A stretch of DNA of 54,574 bases, taken from assembly GCA_028819255.1 (NCBI GenBank), contig JAPPMB010000018.1, forward strand, positions 1 through 54,574, in the 5' to 3' direction. Each line of letters starts with the position of its first letter. Position 1 is the first letter of the stretch. Positions 34,774 through 43,923 of the stretch are shown one piece after another. The position numbers were made by a program, and so were the translations under genes. A model generated the notes under the pieces. The model saw only the letters and a program-made list of their open reading frames with translations. It ran no database searches and was not told where the DNA came from. This DNA is from Bryobacterales bacterium. Lineage in GTDB: Bacteria > Acidobacteriota > Terriglobia > Bryobacterales > UBA6623.

Positions 34774-34790
34774 TCACGGATCGCTCGAAC
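34774..34790 (+). repeat. Terminal inverted repeat, Uma2-3' end, right copy
   Basis: TCACGGATCGCTCGAAC, the reverse complement of 24650-24666 in full. Confidence 0.85.
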
Positions 34791-35333
34791 GGCTACTTCG
34801 GATCGTACGAGTCCACGTCGAGGCGACCGGCGGCAGAGCGGCCGTCGAGATGGGTGAGCTATCGCAGGTTCTCGGGGGCGCTGCGGAACCGCCGACCACC
34901 CCTGCGTCGTTCGGTGAGCCGGCACATGATTCCTACTGCCGGACAGATGGCGTCGGGGATTCCCGCTTCGGGCACGGCGCGCCGCGCGCTCGTGCCGTTG
35001 AAACTCACGGGAACATCGCCACCGTGGATGTCGAGGGAGTTGCAGGGGCCCTGCACGAAACCACCGCCCCGGAGCTCGCGGGGCGGTGCTGCGGACCGGC
35101 CGGAACCGCCGGCCTGCCGTCTCGGAAGCTCCCTCGCTTGTGTCACGCGATGATTCCAGGAGCGAGCCGCGAGCTTCTTTCGAGCGCGCGTCCCGCGATT
35201 CTCATCGGAACGATTCTGGCCCTGTTGGAAAGCCCGCTCTAGGGCAAGCGCGCTGCGGTGAACTCCGCGGGATCCGTTCGTATCGCCGACATCACGGCCC
35301 GGGACGCGGCCGCGGTACTGGCACGGGCGAGTT
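34791..35333. other. Gene-less stretch beyond the right Uma2 element
   Basis: Frames are open because of the high GC content, but none shows a family motif or initiation signal. It may be the remains of whatever the element joined. Confidence 0.4.
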
Positions 35334-36710
35334 CTAGTCGTTGTTCTCTCCGAACAGTGCGTCAGGATTGTCGTGCAGGAGCTTGCGGCCGAGTTCCAGA
35401 GCCTCCTCCCCCGAGCAAGAGCCCTCGCTGACCTTCTCCGTCAGGACTCGTGCGATGTTGCGCCGCGCGATCTTCGCGTGCGCGTAGCTGAGTTCGGGGT
35501 ACCGGTAGTCTCCGCCGTAGCCGAAGATCTTGTTGGAAGGAACCGTATCCAGCATTTCGTGCAGAGCACGTCTGGAGGCACTGGGCGAGATGATGTGAGC
35601 CCAGCAGAGGTCGACAAATACGTTGGGGAAGACCTTCGCGATCGCCGCCGCCTCTCCCTGGTAGGGATAGCTCATGTGGAAAAGGTCGAACTGCACCTGC
35701 GGGAACAGGAAGAAGAGGTTCGTCAGGTGGGTCGGCTTGGAGTTCTCGATGAAGTTGCCGTTCCCCGCATGCAGCCCGGTATGGACCTGGACGGGCACGC
35801 CGTGCGCCGCCGCCAAGCCGATCAGATGGTGAAACATGTGGTCTTCCAGCGGACGGAACGGGCGCTCCACACGAGACCGGAAGGCAGCGGGCGGAGTGCG
35901 GTTCGCCCCCAGAAGCGACTGCAGGCTGGACTCGGCGTCCCGCTCTGCAACCTCTTCGTAGTGGATTTCGCGGTTGTACGCCAGGGTCGACTTGACCGTG
36001 ACCATGCCGATGTCGAGGCTCTGCTGGAAACTGGTCTCCATCGCCCGCTTGAGCCCGGCGAGGCCCGTTATGGAAACGTCGGTTAGTTCTTCCAAGTTCC
36101 GGATGTCGGACGCGGACTGCGGGGCAACGAACCGGTCGAATTTCCGGGCGCACACGAAGAATCTCGGGTCGGGCCTGACCGGTGCGGCATTCCAGTAGTC
36201 GTCCAGCACCGAGTAGGCGATGTTCGAGCGGCGGACGAGGATCTCCTCGTACAGGCCCGGTCGGTTCGCGGCCTCGATCCTGCGGTTGATTTCGGGCAAG
36301 GTGGCGCCCGAGATCTGATCGACGCCGTAGATGTCCTGGATGGCGATTCGCAGCGCCTGGCCGTATCCGGTCATGCGGGCCGACTTCCAGAACGGTTCGA
36401 ACGCCCGCCAGCGCCGCTCAGCCGAGGCGTCGGGGTTCCTCACGACTGAGAGATCGTCCCCCGAGAGGCCGGCGGATATCACGTCATTGATGGCGTAGTG
36501 TCCGGCCAGCGTGAAGAAGTCGATCCGGGAGGACGTCCGTTCCTCTTCGGGGATGATGTGCTCGTGTGTGTTGACGAGCGGGATCTCGTCGAGGGCCTCC
36601 AGAAGCTCGGTTTCGAGTTCAGGCGCGGTTGAGGGCGCGGCCTGGGGCGCGGCAAGAGCTGGCAAGGATCCGAAGAAGGTACGGCGACCGATCGGCATGG
36701 CACCAATCAT
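35334..36710 (-). CDS. Exported amidohydrolase-family protein
   Basis: A protein of about 458 residues with a twin-arginine-like export signal (GRRTFFGSLPALAAP), followed by a TIM-barrel amidohydrolase (amidohydrolase_2 type). The metal-binding strand is VNTHEHI (HxH), and later histidines lie in PVQVHTGLHAGNG and FDLFHMSYP, followed by the Asp in YGGDYRYPE. Family members hydrolyse or decarboxylate cyclic and aromatic substrates, or isomerise uronates; the precise reaction cannot be read off. The start is uncertain: ATG 36710 or ATG 36698 fit, and a GTG at 36734 gives a longer N terminus. It is divergent from the sialidase gene, with about 190 bp between them. Confidence 0.8.
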   Translation of the reverse strand: MIGAMPIGRRTFFGSLPALAAPQAAPSTAPELETELLEALDEIPLVNTHEHIIPEEERTSSRIDFFTLAGHYAINDVISAGLSGDDLSVVRNPDASAERRWRAFEPFWKSARMTGYGQALRIAIQDIYGVDQISGATLPEINRRIEAANRPGLYEEILVRRSNIAYSVLDDYWNAAPVRPDPRFFVCARKFDRFVAPQSASDIRNLEELTDVSITGLAGLKRAMETSFQQSLDIGMVTVKSTLAYNREIHYEEVAERDAESSLQSLLGANRTPPAAFRSRVERPFRPLEDHMFHHLIGLAAAHGVPVQVHTGLHAGNGNFIENSKPTHLTNLFFLFPQVQFDLFHMSYPYQGEAAAIAKVFPNVFVDLCWAHIISPSASRRALHEMLDTVPSNKIFGYGGDYRYPELSYAHAKIARRNIARVLTEKVSEGSCSGEEALELGRKLLHDNPDALFGENND

Positions 36711-36901
36711 CCTCTCCCATATGTTCTCCCGCACCCGCTGGCGGGGTCTGCCGCTCGCGATTCGAACGGAAGCCTCTTCTTCCTCGAGTTGATCTCGGAT
36801 TCTTGTCGCAGCGCTGGTTCTCGGTCGCCTGCAAGACGGATCATCAGCTCTTCACGAGGTGTCGGCGGCGGAGCCGAGGATTGGTAGCATGTCGGCCGGT
36901 C

Positions 36902-38059
36902 ATGACACTGACTCGTCGAACATTCGCCGTCGGCCTTCTGCCGGGATTGGCTGGCGCCCAAGGAGGGGGCCTCAATCAAAGTCCCGTATTCTCGGCGGGC
37001 GACCACGGCTACCACACGTTCCGCATTCCCGCACTGTTGCTGACCGGCAGCGGGGTGCTGCTGGCGTTCGCGGAGGGCCGCCGTGACGGCCGGGGCGACA
37101 GCGGCGCCATCGATCTTGTCTTGAAGCGCTCGACCGACTCCGGCACGACCTGGTCCGACCTCCAGGTGGTCTGGAGTGACGGATCCAACACATGCGGGAA
37201 TCCCTGCCCGGTGGTCGATCGTCGAACCGGCCGGATCCTGCTGCCCATGACCTGGAACTCCGGGAAGGACCACGGACGCGAACTGCACCGCGGTACCGGC
37301 CGCGGCACGCGCCGGGTGTTCCTGGCCTACTCCGACGACGAGGGAGGGAGTTGGTCGCCGGCACGCGAAATCACAGGGCAGGCGAAGCGGACCGATTGGT
37401 GGTGGTATGCCACCGGCCCGGGCGTGGCGATCCAGATCCGGAGCGGCGAGCACGCGGGAAGGATCGTCGTACCGGCGAACCACACCTCGGGGACGGACGG
37501 ATACGCGGCGCACGCCATCCTTTCTGATGACGGCGGCGAGAACTGGAGGATGAGCTCCGTGATTGCTCCGGCCTGCAACGAGAGCCAGGTCGTGGAACTG
37601 TCTGACGGGCGGCTGATGATGAACAGCCGAAGCCAGTCCTTCACGAACGAGGAGCGCACGGGCTACCGTGCAATTGCGTTCAGTTCCGACGGCGGCGAGA
37701 CCTGGACTTCCCCGCGGCCGGATGCTCATCTCGGCGATCCCCAGGTCCAGGCCAGCCTGATTCGGTATTCCTGGCCCGGCGAGGGCGGCCCGGGCAGGCT
37801 CCTGTTTTCGAATCCCGCTCCCGCGGTTTCACGGGAACGCGGCCGACGGATTCGCATGACCGTGCGTTCGAGTCTCGACGACGGCCGCACCTGGCCCGCA
37901 GAACGGTTGATCCACGAGGGTCCCGCAGCGTATTCGAGCCTGGCCCGACTGCACGATGGTTCCGTGGGCTTGCTTTATGAAGCCGGGAGCGAAGGTCCGT
38001 ACGAAGCCATCCGACTGGCGCGCTTCTCGATTGCCTGGCTTGACGGCGGAACGGGCTGA
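36902..38059 (+). CDS. Exported exo-sialidase (BNR/Asp-box, GH33-like)
   Basis: A 385-residue secreted glycosidase. ATG 36902 is followed by TRRTFAVGLLPGLAGAQ, a Tat- or Sec-type signal. The mature protein starts with the FRIP motif (YHTFRIPALL), whose Arg binds the sialate carboxylate. It carries Asp boxes of the S-x-D-x-G-x-x-W type: STDSGTTW, SDDEGGSW, SDDGGENW, SSDGGETW and SLDDGRTW. The acid NESQVVEL and the later ArgNSRSQ positions fit the sialidase site. Expected reaction: release of terminal sialic acid from glycoconjugates. No sialic-acid catabolic or transport genes are nearby, so the product may be used elsewhere or the enzyme may unmask other sugars. It is followed by an oxidoreductase gene on the same strand. 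Confidence 0.88.
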   Translation: MTLTRRTFAVGLLPGLAGAQGGGLNQSPVFSAGDHGYHTFRIPALLLTGSGVLLAFAEGRRDGRGDSGAIDLVLKRSTDSGTTWSDLQVVWSDGSNTCGNPCPVVDRRTGRILLPMTWNSGKDHGRELHRGTGRGTRRVFLAYSDDEGGSWSPAREITGQAKRTDWWWYATGPGVAIQIRSGEHAGRIVVPANHTSGTDGYAAHAILSDDGGENWRMSSVIAPACNESQVVELSDGRLMMNSRSQSFTNEERTGYRAIAFSSDGGETWTSPRPDAHLGDPQVQASLIRYSWPGEGGPGRLLFSNPAPAVSRERGRRIRMTVRSSLDDGRTWPAERLIHEGPAAYSSLARLHDGSVGLLYEAGSEGPYEAIRLARFSIAWLDGGTG

Positions 38060-38249
38060 TACGGGGGCGCCCCGCAGATCCCGGCCGCGGTCCGCAAGAG
38101 CAGGGCAGGACAGTCGCGTCTCATGCCCGAGGCTCCGGCGACCGCCGCGGCGAGTCCGGGCACCGCCTGCAACTCGCGGGTGAGTCGGTCGCGGGCTATC
38201 CTGTTGCCGGACCTGCCAGTGCGGCGATCCAATGATCGGAGGTTCGACC

Positions 38250-39473
38250 ATGGAGTCAAGACGGGAGTTCCTGGGCCATCGGCTGCTTGACGGTGCTGCC
38301 CTCGCTGCCGCGGCGGGCTTGCCGGCCGGGCTGGCGGCGCAAACCGAGACGTCTCGCCGGATTCGCATCGGGGTGGTCGGAGGGGGCTTCGGCACACACT
38401 TTTCCTGGCACGAGCATCCAAACTGCACGGTCGCCGCCGTCACCGACTTGAGGGCCGACCGGCGCGACAGGCTTCAGACGACCTATCGGTGTGACACCGT
38501 TTACAACTCTCTGGAAGAGATGCTCCAGCGCCCCGAGGCCCTCGACGCTGTCGCAGTCTTCAGCGGAGCGCCAGACCATTTCCGCCACGTCTCGATGTGC
38601 ATGGAGCGCGGGCTCCACGTGATCTCTGCCGTGCCTGCGGTGATGACCCTCGAGGAGGCTGATGGGCTCCGGGATCTGAAGGAGCGGACCGGGTTGCGGT
38701 ACATGATGGCTGAAACCAGCTACTACAGGCAGCCGGCCATCTACGCGCGCAACCTGCATGGCGAGGGCGGTTTCGGGGAGATCTTCTATTCGGAACTCGA
38801 GTACTACCACGACCGCGGCGACCTTGATGCGCTGCTCACCGACAAGACCACTCGCCACTACGAGCCGGATGGGTCACGCTCTTGGCGCTGGGGCCTGCCG
38901 CCCATGCACTACCCCACCCACTGCCTGGGTTTCCTGGTTGGCGTGACACGAGAACGTATCGAGCGCGTTTCGTGCCTTGGCTGGGGCGGCAAGCACGAGT
39001 GGCTCGACGACAATCCCTACGACAATCCGTTCTGGAGCCAGTCGGCGCTGATGCAGACCAATCTCGGCAACATGGTGCGCTGCAATGTTTTCTGGATGGT
39101 GGGAGGCCATGGGGAAAGGGCCCGCTGGTACGGCGAGAAAGGGTCCCTGCTCATGGAGGTGAGAGGACTTCACGACGATGCCTGGGTGTCGCGTTCGACG
39201 GTCCTCGACGGGCGCGAACGGACCGAGATGCTCGAGATTCCGGATTACTGGAAGAGCGAGATGCTGCCGCCTCTGATGCGGCACGGGAGCGGCCACGACG
39301 GCAGCCACCCGTTCCTCGCGGCGGAATTCGTCAACGCCCTCGTCGACGACCGGGAGCCGGTGATCGACGTATACGAATCTCTGGCGATGACAGTGCCGGG
39401 GATCGTCGCGCACCAGTCGTCTCTGAAGAACGGCGAACAACTCGCCGTGCCGAGTTTCGATCGCTCTGGCTGA
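38250..39473 (+). CDS. Gfo/Idh/MocA-family oxidoreductase with Tat signal
   Basis: A 407-residue protein. The start is ATG 38250, because GGAGG lies about 7 nt upstream. The N terminus ESRREFLGHRLLDGAALAAAAG is a twin-arginine signal. Next comes a Rossmann fold with IRIGVVGGGFGTHFSW (dinucleotide binding), then the conserved D..AVFSGAPDHFRHVSMCMERG. The EKP-type motif is altered here (SAVPAVMTLEEADGL). The C-terminal alpha/beta domain follows. Such exported Gfo/Idh/MocA proteins are typical of Planctomycetota and Acidobacteriota and include glycoside hydrolases using an NAD cofactor. Loss of the usual Lys in EKP suggests an altered mechanism. It follows the sialidase by 190 nt and may be co-transcribed. 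Confidence 0.87.
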   Translation: MESRREFLGHRLLDGAALAAAAGLPAGLAAQTETSRRIRIGVVGGGFGTHFSWHEHPNCTVAAVTDLRADRRDRLQTTYRCDTVYNSLEEMLQRPEALDAVAVFSGAPDHFRHVSMCMERGLHVISAVPAVMTLEEADGLRDLKERTGLRYMMAETSYYRQPAIYARNLHGEGGFGEIFYSELEYYHDRGDLDALLTDKTTRHYEPDGSRSWRWGLPPMHYPTHCLGFLVGVTRERIERVSCLGWGGKHEWLDDNPYDNPFWSQSALMQTNLGNMVRCNVFWMVGGHGERARWYGEKGSLLMEVRGLHDDAWVSRSTVLDGRERTEMLEIPDYWKSEMLPPLMRHGSGHDGSHPFLAAEFVNALVDDREPVIDVYESLAMTVPGIVAHQSSLKNGEQLAVPSFDRSG

Positions 39474-39791
39474 ACTGCCGCCCACAGGAATCCGCGAGAG
39501 GCCGGGCGGCTCGAACGCTGTCGATCCGGGACGTTCCCGGGAGCACAGAGTGCCGGTTCTCAGTCAACGTAGAGGACATTCTATCGGCGTGGTAACGTAT
39601 TCCACGCATCCGATATTCGGAGAAGCCACGAGTCGGGCCTCTCGCCGAGTACAACAGCCATGCACATGGGCGGAGGGCCGCTCCCCGAGCCTATCGCGAA
39701 CAAGCGGGACCCCTCTCCTCCCCGAGGGAAGGATGCAGGGCCCGGCGACCTCGCCGCGTCCTGTACGAGCGTGCCAGAAAGGGAACGAACA

Positions 39792-40214
39792 ATGAAATCG
39801 CAACTCACATTCGCTGCTATAGCAGTGGTCCTGTTGGTAGCCGGATGGTGGGCCGGAGCGGCGAGCAACGTAGTCGAAGCGCAATCGCAAGACGCGCTCG
39901 AAACGACCTTGTCTGAAGGATACGAATGGCGCATGTTCGGCGGAAACGTTGCCGGAACTGGTGGGTCAGGCGGAAGCGGAGGCTCGGACTCATACGCCGG
40001 ATCGACCGGATCTGTTGGCCTTTCGGTGAGGGGCGCGACATGGCTTTACAATACGAATACCGGCAAAGTATATCGTGTCTGGGAAAGGTGCAATGTAGAC
40101 GAAGGCGGAGGGAGCGGATGCCTTATTGCGGCTCCGGTGTTCAGTGCCGACCGGCTGGATCGCTACCTGCCGAATCCTGCAACAGTCGACGACCCGCCCG
40201 GGTTCGAGAGATAG
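39792..40214 (+). CDS. Secreted or membrane-anchored hypothetical protein with Gly/Ser linker
   Basis: A 140-residue protein from ATG 39792 (GGGAACG upstream). The N-terminal hydrophobic segment TFAAIAVVLLVAGWWAGAAS is a signal or anchor. A low-complexity GTGGSGGSGGSDSYAGS linker follows, then a small C-terminal domain with two Cys (ERCNVDEGGGSGC) that could form a disulfide, and the segment TWLYNTNTGKVYRVWERC. No family is recognised. It is probably periplasmic. The frame upstream to 39660 is open but lacks a binding site. Confidence 0.5.
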   Translation: MKSQLTFAAIAVVLLVAGWWAGAASNVVEAQSQDALETTLSEGYEWRMFGGNVAGTGGSGGSGGSDSYAGSTGSVGLSVRGATWLYNTNTGKVYRVWERCNVDEGGGSGCLIAAPVFSADRLDRYLPNPATVDDPPGFER

Positions 40215-40788
40215 AGGAGACGACAGCTCCCAGCACACCAGCCACTGGAGGGGTCCGCGTTGTACCTCATCTCCCGCGATTCCGCCATTTCAGACGGATG
40301 TCCTACCACCACCAGCGCAGGACATACTCGGTTCCCAGTGGTGTTCCTTCCGGACACTTTGGGGCGTATTCTCGCTTTCACGCGAATCTGCTATTCAGGG
40401 CTATACAGGAGCAGGAAGAAAATCGTGACTACAGGGGCTCTCACCCCCCAAGGCAGCCAGTCTCCGGAATTGAGCCAGCAGTTCCAATTCGAAACCTTCA
40501 GCGACTTTTTCCATTGCGCGATGCCGCTAGGAAATCCAGCGATGCCAGTGATTGCGAGAAACCGCCAGACCAAACCGCGCATCTTGCACATCCCGCCATC
40601 CTAGCGCCCTCTCGATCTTGTGTCGAGTGCATGACGACGGTTCGAATTCATGAGGATTTGCGCGAAGCCTTCGAGTGCTTGAGCGCCTCGCGCTCCCTCG
40701 TGTCGAACCGGCCGCAGGTGCTGCCGCTGCTTCCAAGGCGGCGGGCCAGAATTCTTCGCCAGTGTCCTGGGACGGCCTGTGGATCGGA
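40215..40788. other. Mostly gene-less interval
   Basis: No clear gene apart from the small leftward frame at 40391-40591. GC content drops in part of it (around 40260-40600), unlike the flanks. Confidence 0.4.
40391..40591 (-). CDS. Small membrane-protein candidate
   Basis: A 66-codon frame, ATG 40591, with a hydrophobic start (VWRFLAITGIAGFPSG), a Trp-rich middle (SNWNCWLNSGDWLPWG) and a hydrophobic end (VVTIFFLLLY). Two short membrane segments are plausible. No family, no neighbour on its strand. It may be a real small protein or chance. Confidence 0.3.
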   Translation of the reverse strand: MCKMRGLVWRFLAITGIAGFPSGIAQWKKSLKVSNWNCWLNSGDWLPWGVRAPVVTIFFLLLYSPE

Positions 40789-41940
40789 TCAGCGCGCCTC
40801 GTCGGCGGGGGCGATCACGCCCAGCTTCGACCATTCCTCGAGCTGGTTCCTAACAGCATCTGCTGCTGTTGCATTGGGGCTGAGCTCGAGGAATCGCCGG
40901 AAGTGGGTTGCGGACGACTGAAACTCCCCGTTGTTCGCATAGGCGGACCCTAGGAACTGGTGGGCCTGCGGATAGGTGGACGTCGCCCCTCTCTCGACCA
41001 GCTCCAAGGACTTCTCGATGCACCGCTCGTTGTTTCCGGTGCGCAGGTGTGCGCCGGCAACATAGAATCTCACGTCGTCAAGATGGGGGTTGATGTCCAG
41101 TGCTTTCTCCCCCATTTCGATCGCGCCGGCCAGGTCGCCGGATGCGACCAGCAACGGCACGATGCGCGTGTACACGGGATAGAGATACGGATCGCCATCC
41201 ACTGCCTGCCTGTACGCGTCCAATGCGTCCTCGGGCATCCCAAGGCTCTCCCAGACCTGGCCCAGAAGTTTCCAGGCGGCGGCGAAGCTCGAGTCCACTC
41301 GCACTGCTGCCTCCAGGCGCGCGGCTATCTTGCGGAGGTTTGGGCGCGGCTTGCCGACCTGCTTCAGTGCCCATTCGTACGACTGCAAGGCCTTCGTCGG
41401 CGCGCGGGCAATCGTGGGGCTGATGGCATGTCCCAGAACGTCTTCGACCCGTGAGAGCACGACCTCGCCGACGTCGGGGCTGTCGAACAGCGATCGAATG
41501 CCGAGCTGGATCTCGGATGACTGATGGCCCGGAAGCTCGGCGTGCACGACGCAGTTGGACATGTTGACAACGCCGAGGTGGTTGGGCTGGGGCACGCCCA
41601 AAGCTTGGGCTGAGATCTGCGTGGCGTCGACCACCCCGCTGCCCCTGCCTGACAGTTCGATGTCGAAGGCACCGTCGGGCCCGACTTGGTCGGTGGCGCG
41701 AGCAAAACCGCCGCAGACGAGTTCTATGATTGTCTCCTTGGGCACCACGGCACCATTGCTCATCTGCACCGATCCCGAAATGTACGCAGTCATTTCCGGG
41801 TCTGGCGGAAGCAAAGCAACGGGTTCAGCGGTGGGATCCGCGGCAATGCCTGTGGGATCCCTCGCCAACTGGGCTGCCAGCGGCTGCAAGAGAAACACGG
41901 TGGCCGCCGCTAGCACCAAGACCGATCCCGTCGCCGCCAT
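40789..41940 (-). CDS. Exported TPR protein with N-terminal beta domain
   Basis: A 383-residue protein. ATG 41940 has AAAGGA 8 nt upstream and starts a signal peptide (AATGSVLVLAAATVFLLQPLAAQ); the frame extends upstream, but without support. Residues about 45-160 form a beta-sandwich of the carboxypeptidase-regulatory/transthyretin type (ISGSVQMSNGAVVPKETIIEL, then GPDGAFDIEL). Residues about 200-375 are TPR repeats (AAWKLLGQVWESLGMPEDALDAYRQAV; VRFYVAGAHLRTGNNERCIEKSLEL; QFLGSAYANNGEFQSSATHFRRFLEL). This combination is very common in Acidobacteriota. The role is presumably envelope protein interactions. Confidence 0.8.
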   Translation of the reverse strand: MAATGSVLVLAAATVFLLQPLAAQLARDPTGIAADPTAEPVALLPPDPEMTAYISGSVQMSNGAVVPKETIIELVCGGFARATDQVGPDGAFDIELSGRGSGVVDATQISAQALGVPQPNHLGVVNMSNCVVHAELPGHQSSEIQLGIRSLFDSPDVGEVVLSRVEDVLGHAISPTIARAPTKALQSYEWALKQVGKPRPNLRKIAARLEAAVRVDSSFAAAWKLLGQVWESLGMPEDALDAYRQAVDGDPYLYPVYTRIVPLLVASGDLAGAIEMGEKALDINPHLDDVRFYVAGAHLRTGNNERCIEKSLELVERGATSTYPQAHQFLGSAYANNGEFQSSATHFRRFLELSPNATAADAVRNQLEEWSKLGVIAPADEAR

Positions 41941-42119
41941 GAATGTGTCCTTTCGCCCCTGACAGCCCGGCTTGGACCACTCTCGGCTCGGAAGCGGCAC
42001 TTGGCGGCATGGTCTCCGGCAATTCGGACACGGGTCCGAATCGGGCTGGAGCAAGCGGGCGACTGTGGCGATTATAGACTCTCGGCTCCACACGGGGACT
42101 CTCGCCCGCGCCGGGTTCA

Positions 42120-42762
42120 GCGCCTCCAAGTAGCTTGCCGATGAGGCGATTGACGGCGCGGCCGACCCCCGCCTCCAGCACTCTTGCTACGCCATGGTCT
42201 GGCTCGGCGAGGAACTGTCCCAGTCCGATCCAGAGCAAGACTCCGGCCCCCCGCCAACTGCCGGCGACCCCGGCAAGGGCTCCCCGTCCGCGACCCGCTT
42301 CATGAAGGACCGCCTCAAGGAGCATCTCTTCCCGCGTCGCCGCAACCTGTTCACCGGACTGGATCTGGTCTTCTTCGATACGACCTCCCGCTACGTCCAT
42401 GGCTCGGCCGGCTCTCTGCTCGGCCGGCGCGGCAAGTCCAAGGATTTCCGTCCGCAGTGCCCGCAACTGGTGGTGGATCTAGCCCTCTCCAGCGACGACA
42501 GGCCGCTTTGTACCGGGATCTGGCCGGGCAACACCGCGGACGTGACCACCCTCCTGCCGGGTGGAGAAGCGCCTGCGGCAGCAGCTCGAGCTCGCGTCAA
42601 CCTGCCTGGCGGCGGATCGAGGCATGATCAGCGGGGCCACCATGGACGAACTGGAGCGCCGCCGACGAGCAAGCGCTTCGTGGTGCGAGGGCGGACCGTG
42701 GTGCACGTGGCGGACATCATGCGCTGTGCAGGAACCCGGCCTCTGCCGACGGTCCGGCTGTA
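42120..42762 (+). pseudogene. IS1634-like transposase remnant
   Basis: A rightward frame reads AMVWLGEELS, and farther on LDLVFFDTTSRYVHG, LLGRRGKSKDFRPQCPQLVVDL and RPLCTGIWPGNTADVTTLLP. These are the IS4-superfamily (IS1634 group) DDE core with the first catalytic Asp (FFDTT). It then shifts into another frame for EKRLRQQLELASTCLAADRGMISGATMDELERR, which bears the second Asp (ADRGM). Both ends of the transposase are missing or unreadable. It sits between a TPR gene and an esterase operon and is inactive. Confidence 0.75.
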
Positions 42763-42939
42763 ACAGGACCGGGGAACGGGAAAGGGGACTGAACCGATCG
42801 AAGAGTACGGAGCCGTCCTCACCAGCAGGCAGGAATGTAGTGCCAATCCGCCCCTTGCTCAATCCAGAACCCTTTTCCTATCAGTTACTTCCGAGTTGAA
42901 ACTGTCGAAGACGAGCCTGAGGTGCTGGAGAGGCCCCGG

Positions 42940-43923
42940 CTAAGGCGCTTGCGCCTCATCAGTCCCGGACGGCCTCCTGTGAGCGAGGAACCATGCGTAG
43001 AGGTCCCAGCCCTCGTACACGCGGGACCAGACGTTATGGCCCAAGTCCTCATGGACGGTGAAGCGAACATCGGGATGGCCTGCCGCCTCCAGGGCTGTCA
43101 CGGTTTCCAGAACGCGCTCCGGACGAACCACAGTGTCACGACCTCCCTGAAATACCCACACTGGTGTCTCGGACTTCGCGATCCGATCGACCCGACCAGG
43201 ATCCCCAGGACCGCAGATGGGAGCGATCGCGGCCCAGCGATTCGGGTCTGCCATCGCCAAATGCCACGTTCCGGCGCCGCCGAAGCTCAGGCCGGTCAAG
43301 TAGACCCGATCCTTGTCGGCCCGGAACTCCCGAATCGTGGAATTCACCAGTGCCAGCACTTCGCCTTCCATCCTGGTCCAGCTGTCTCGCAACGGAGAGT
43401 CTGCGTAGGACGGAATGCTGGGATCGGTGACGCGCGCCATCGGCTGCGTGGGACGACGACCGTACCGTCGGGGTGGTGGGGGGCCATCCTCAATTCGCTC
43501 GGGGACGGGCGGGTTGGAGCCGCGGCGCGGCCGGTCGAACAACGGCATCTGCGGCGAGATCATGATGAACGGCAGGTCGCGCCCTTGGATCCAGGCCTCC
43601 GCCACCGGGCCGTGAGCGAGGACCAGATCCAGATCATCCATTGCGTCGCCGCGCTCGCCTCCGCCGTGGAGGAACAGGATCACCGGCCAATGCTTACCGG
43701 GTTCCGTGTGATACCCAGTCGGCAGGTACACGAAGTACTCACGGCGCTCTTCTGTGACCTGGCTGTCGTAGCCTCTCCGCAGTAGCTGACCCTGGCTGCG
43801 GCCCGCTGGATCGGCGAACGCCGGTTTGCCGGCGATGGCCAGGCTGACGGCCAGCGCCACGCCGGTAGCGACAAGGCTGCGGTAGCCCGTTCGGGTTGAC
43901 GTTGTTCGGACGAACAGTCTCAT
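42940..43923 (-). CDS. Secreted alpha/beta-hydrolase (esterase, dienelactone-hydrolase/PHB-depolymerase type)
   Basis: A 327-residue protein with a signal peptide (SLVATGVALAVSLAIAGKPAFA). Alpha/beta-hydrolase landmarks are the oxyanion-hole segment FLHGGGERGD, the nucleophile elbow GLSFGGAGTW (Ser), Asp in VFQGGRDTVV, and His in EDLGHNVW. It is therefore a complete Ser-Asp-His triad enzyme of the prolyl-oligopeptidase-like or feruloyl-esterase-like secreted class. The start codon overlaps the upstream membrane-protein stop (ATGA), so both form an operon. A proline-rich insertion near residues 130-155 (SNPPVPERIEDGPPPPRRYG) is unusual and may be a lid. Likely role: deacylation of plant or microbial polymers. 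Confidence 0.85.
   Translation of the reverse strand: MRLFVRTTSTRTGYRSLVATGVALAVSLAIAGKPAFADPAGRSQGQLLRRGYDSQVTEERREYFVYLPTGYHTEPGKHWPVILFLHGGGERGDAMDDLDLVLAHGPVAEAWIQGRDLPFIMISPQMPLFDRPRRGSNPPVPERIEDGPPPPRRYGRRPTQPMARVTDPSIPSYADSPLRDSWTRMEGEVLALVNSTIREFRADKDRVYLTGLSFGGAGTWHLAMADPNRWAAIAPICGPGDPGRVDRIAKSETPVWVFQGGRDTVVRPERVLETVTALEAAGHPDVRFTVHEDLGHNVWSRVYEGWDLYAWFLAHRRPSGTDEAQAP

Larger units (their letters stand above)
33501..34790 (+). mobile_element. Uma2 terminal-inverted-repeat element, right copy
   Basis: A 1290-bp unit with one rightward Uma2 gene, bounded by GTTCGAGCGGTCCGTGA (33501-33517) and TCACGGATCGCTCGAAC (34774-34790), which pair at 16 of 17 positions. The non-coding 5' stretch (33518-33730) shares blocks with the left copy (AGGCACGCCG, AGCGGYACCGTCGGGGC, CGATGCTAGACTC just before the gene). 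The 3' tail of 151 nt has the same length and hairpins. It is inverted relative to the copy at 24650, about 7.5 kb away. No transposase gene. Flanks show no obvious direct repeat. Confidence 0.85.
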
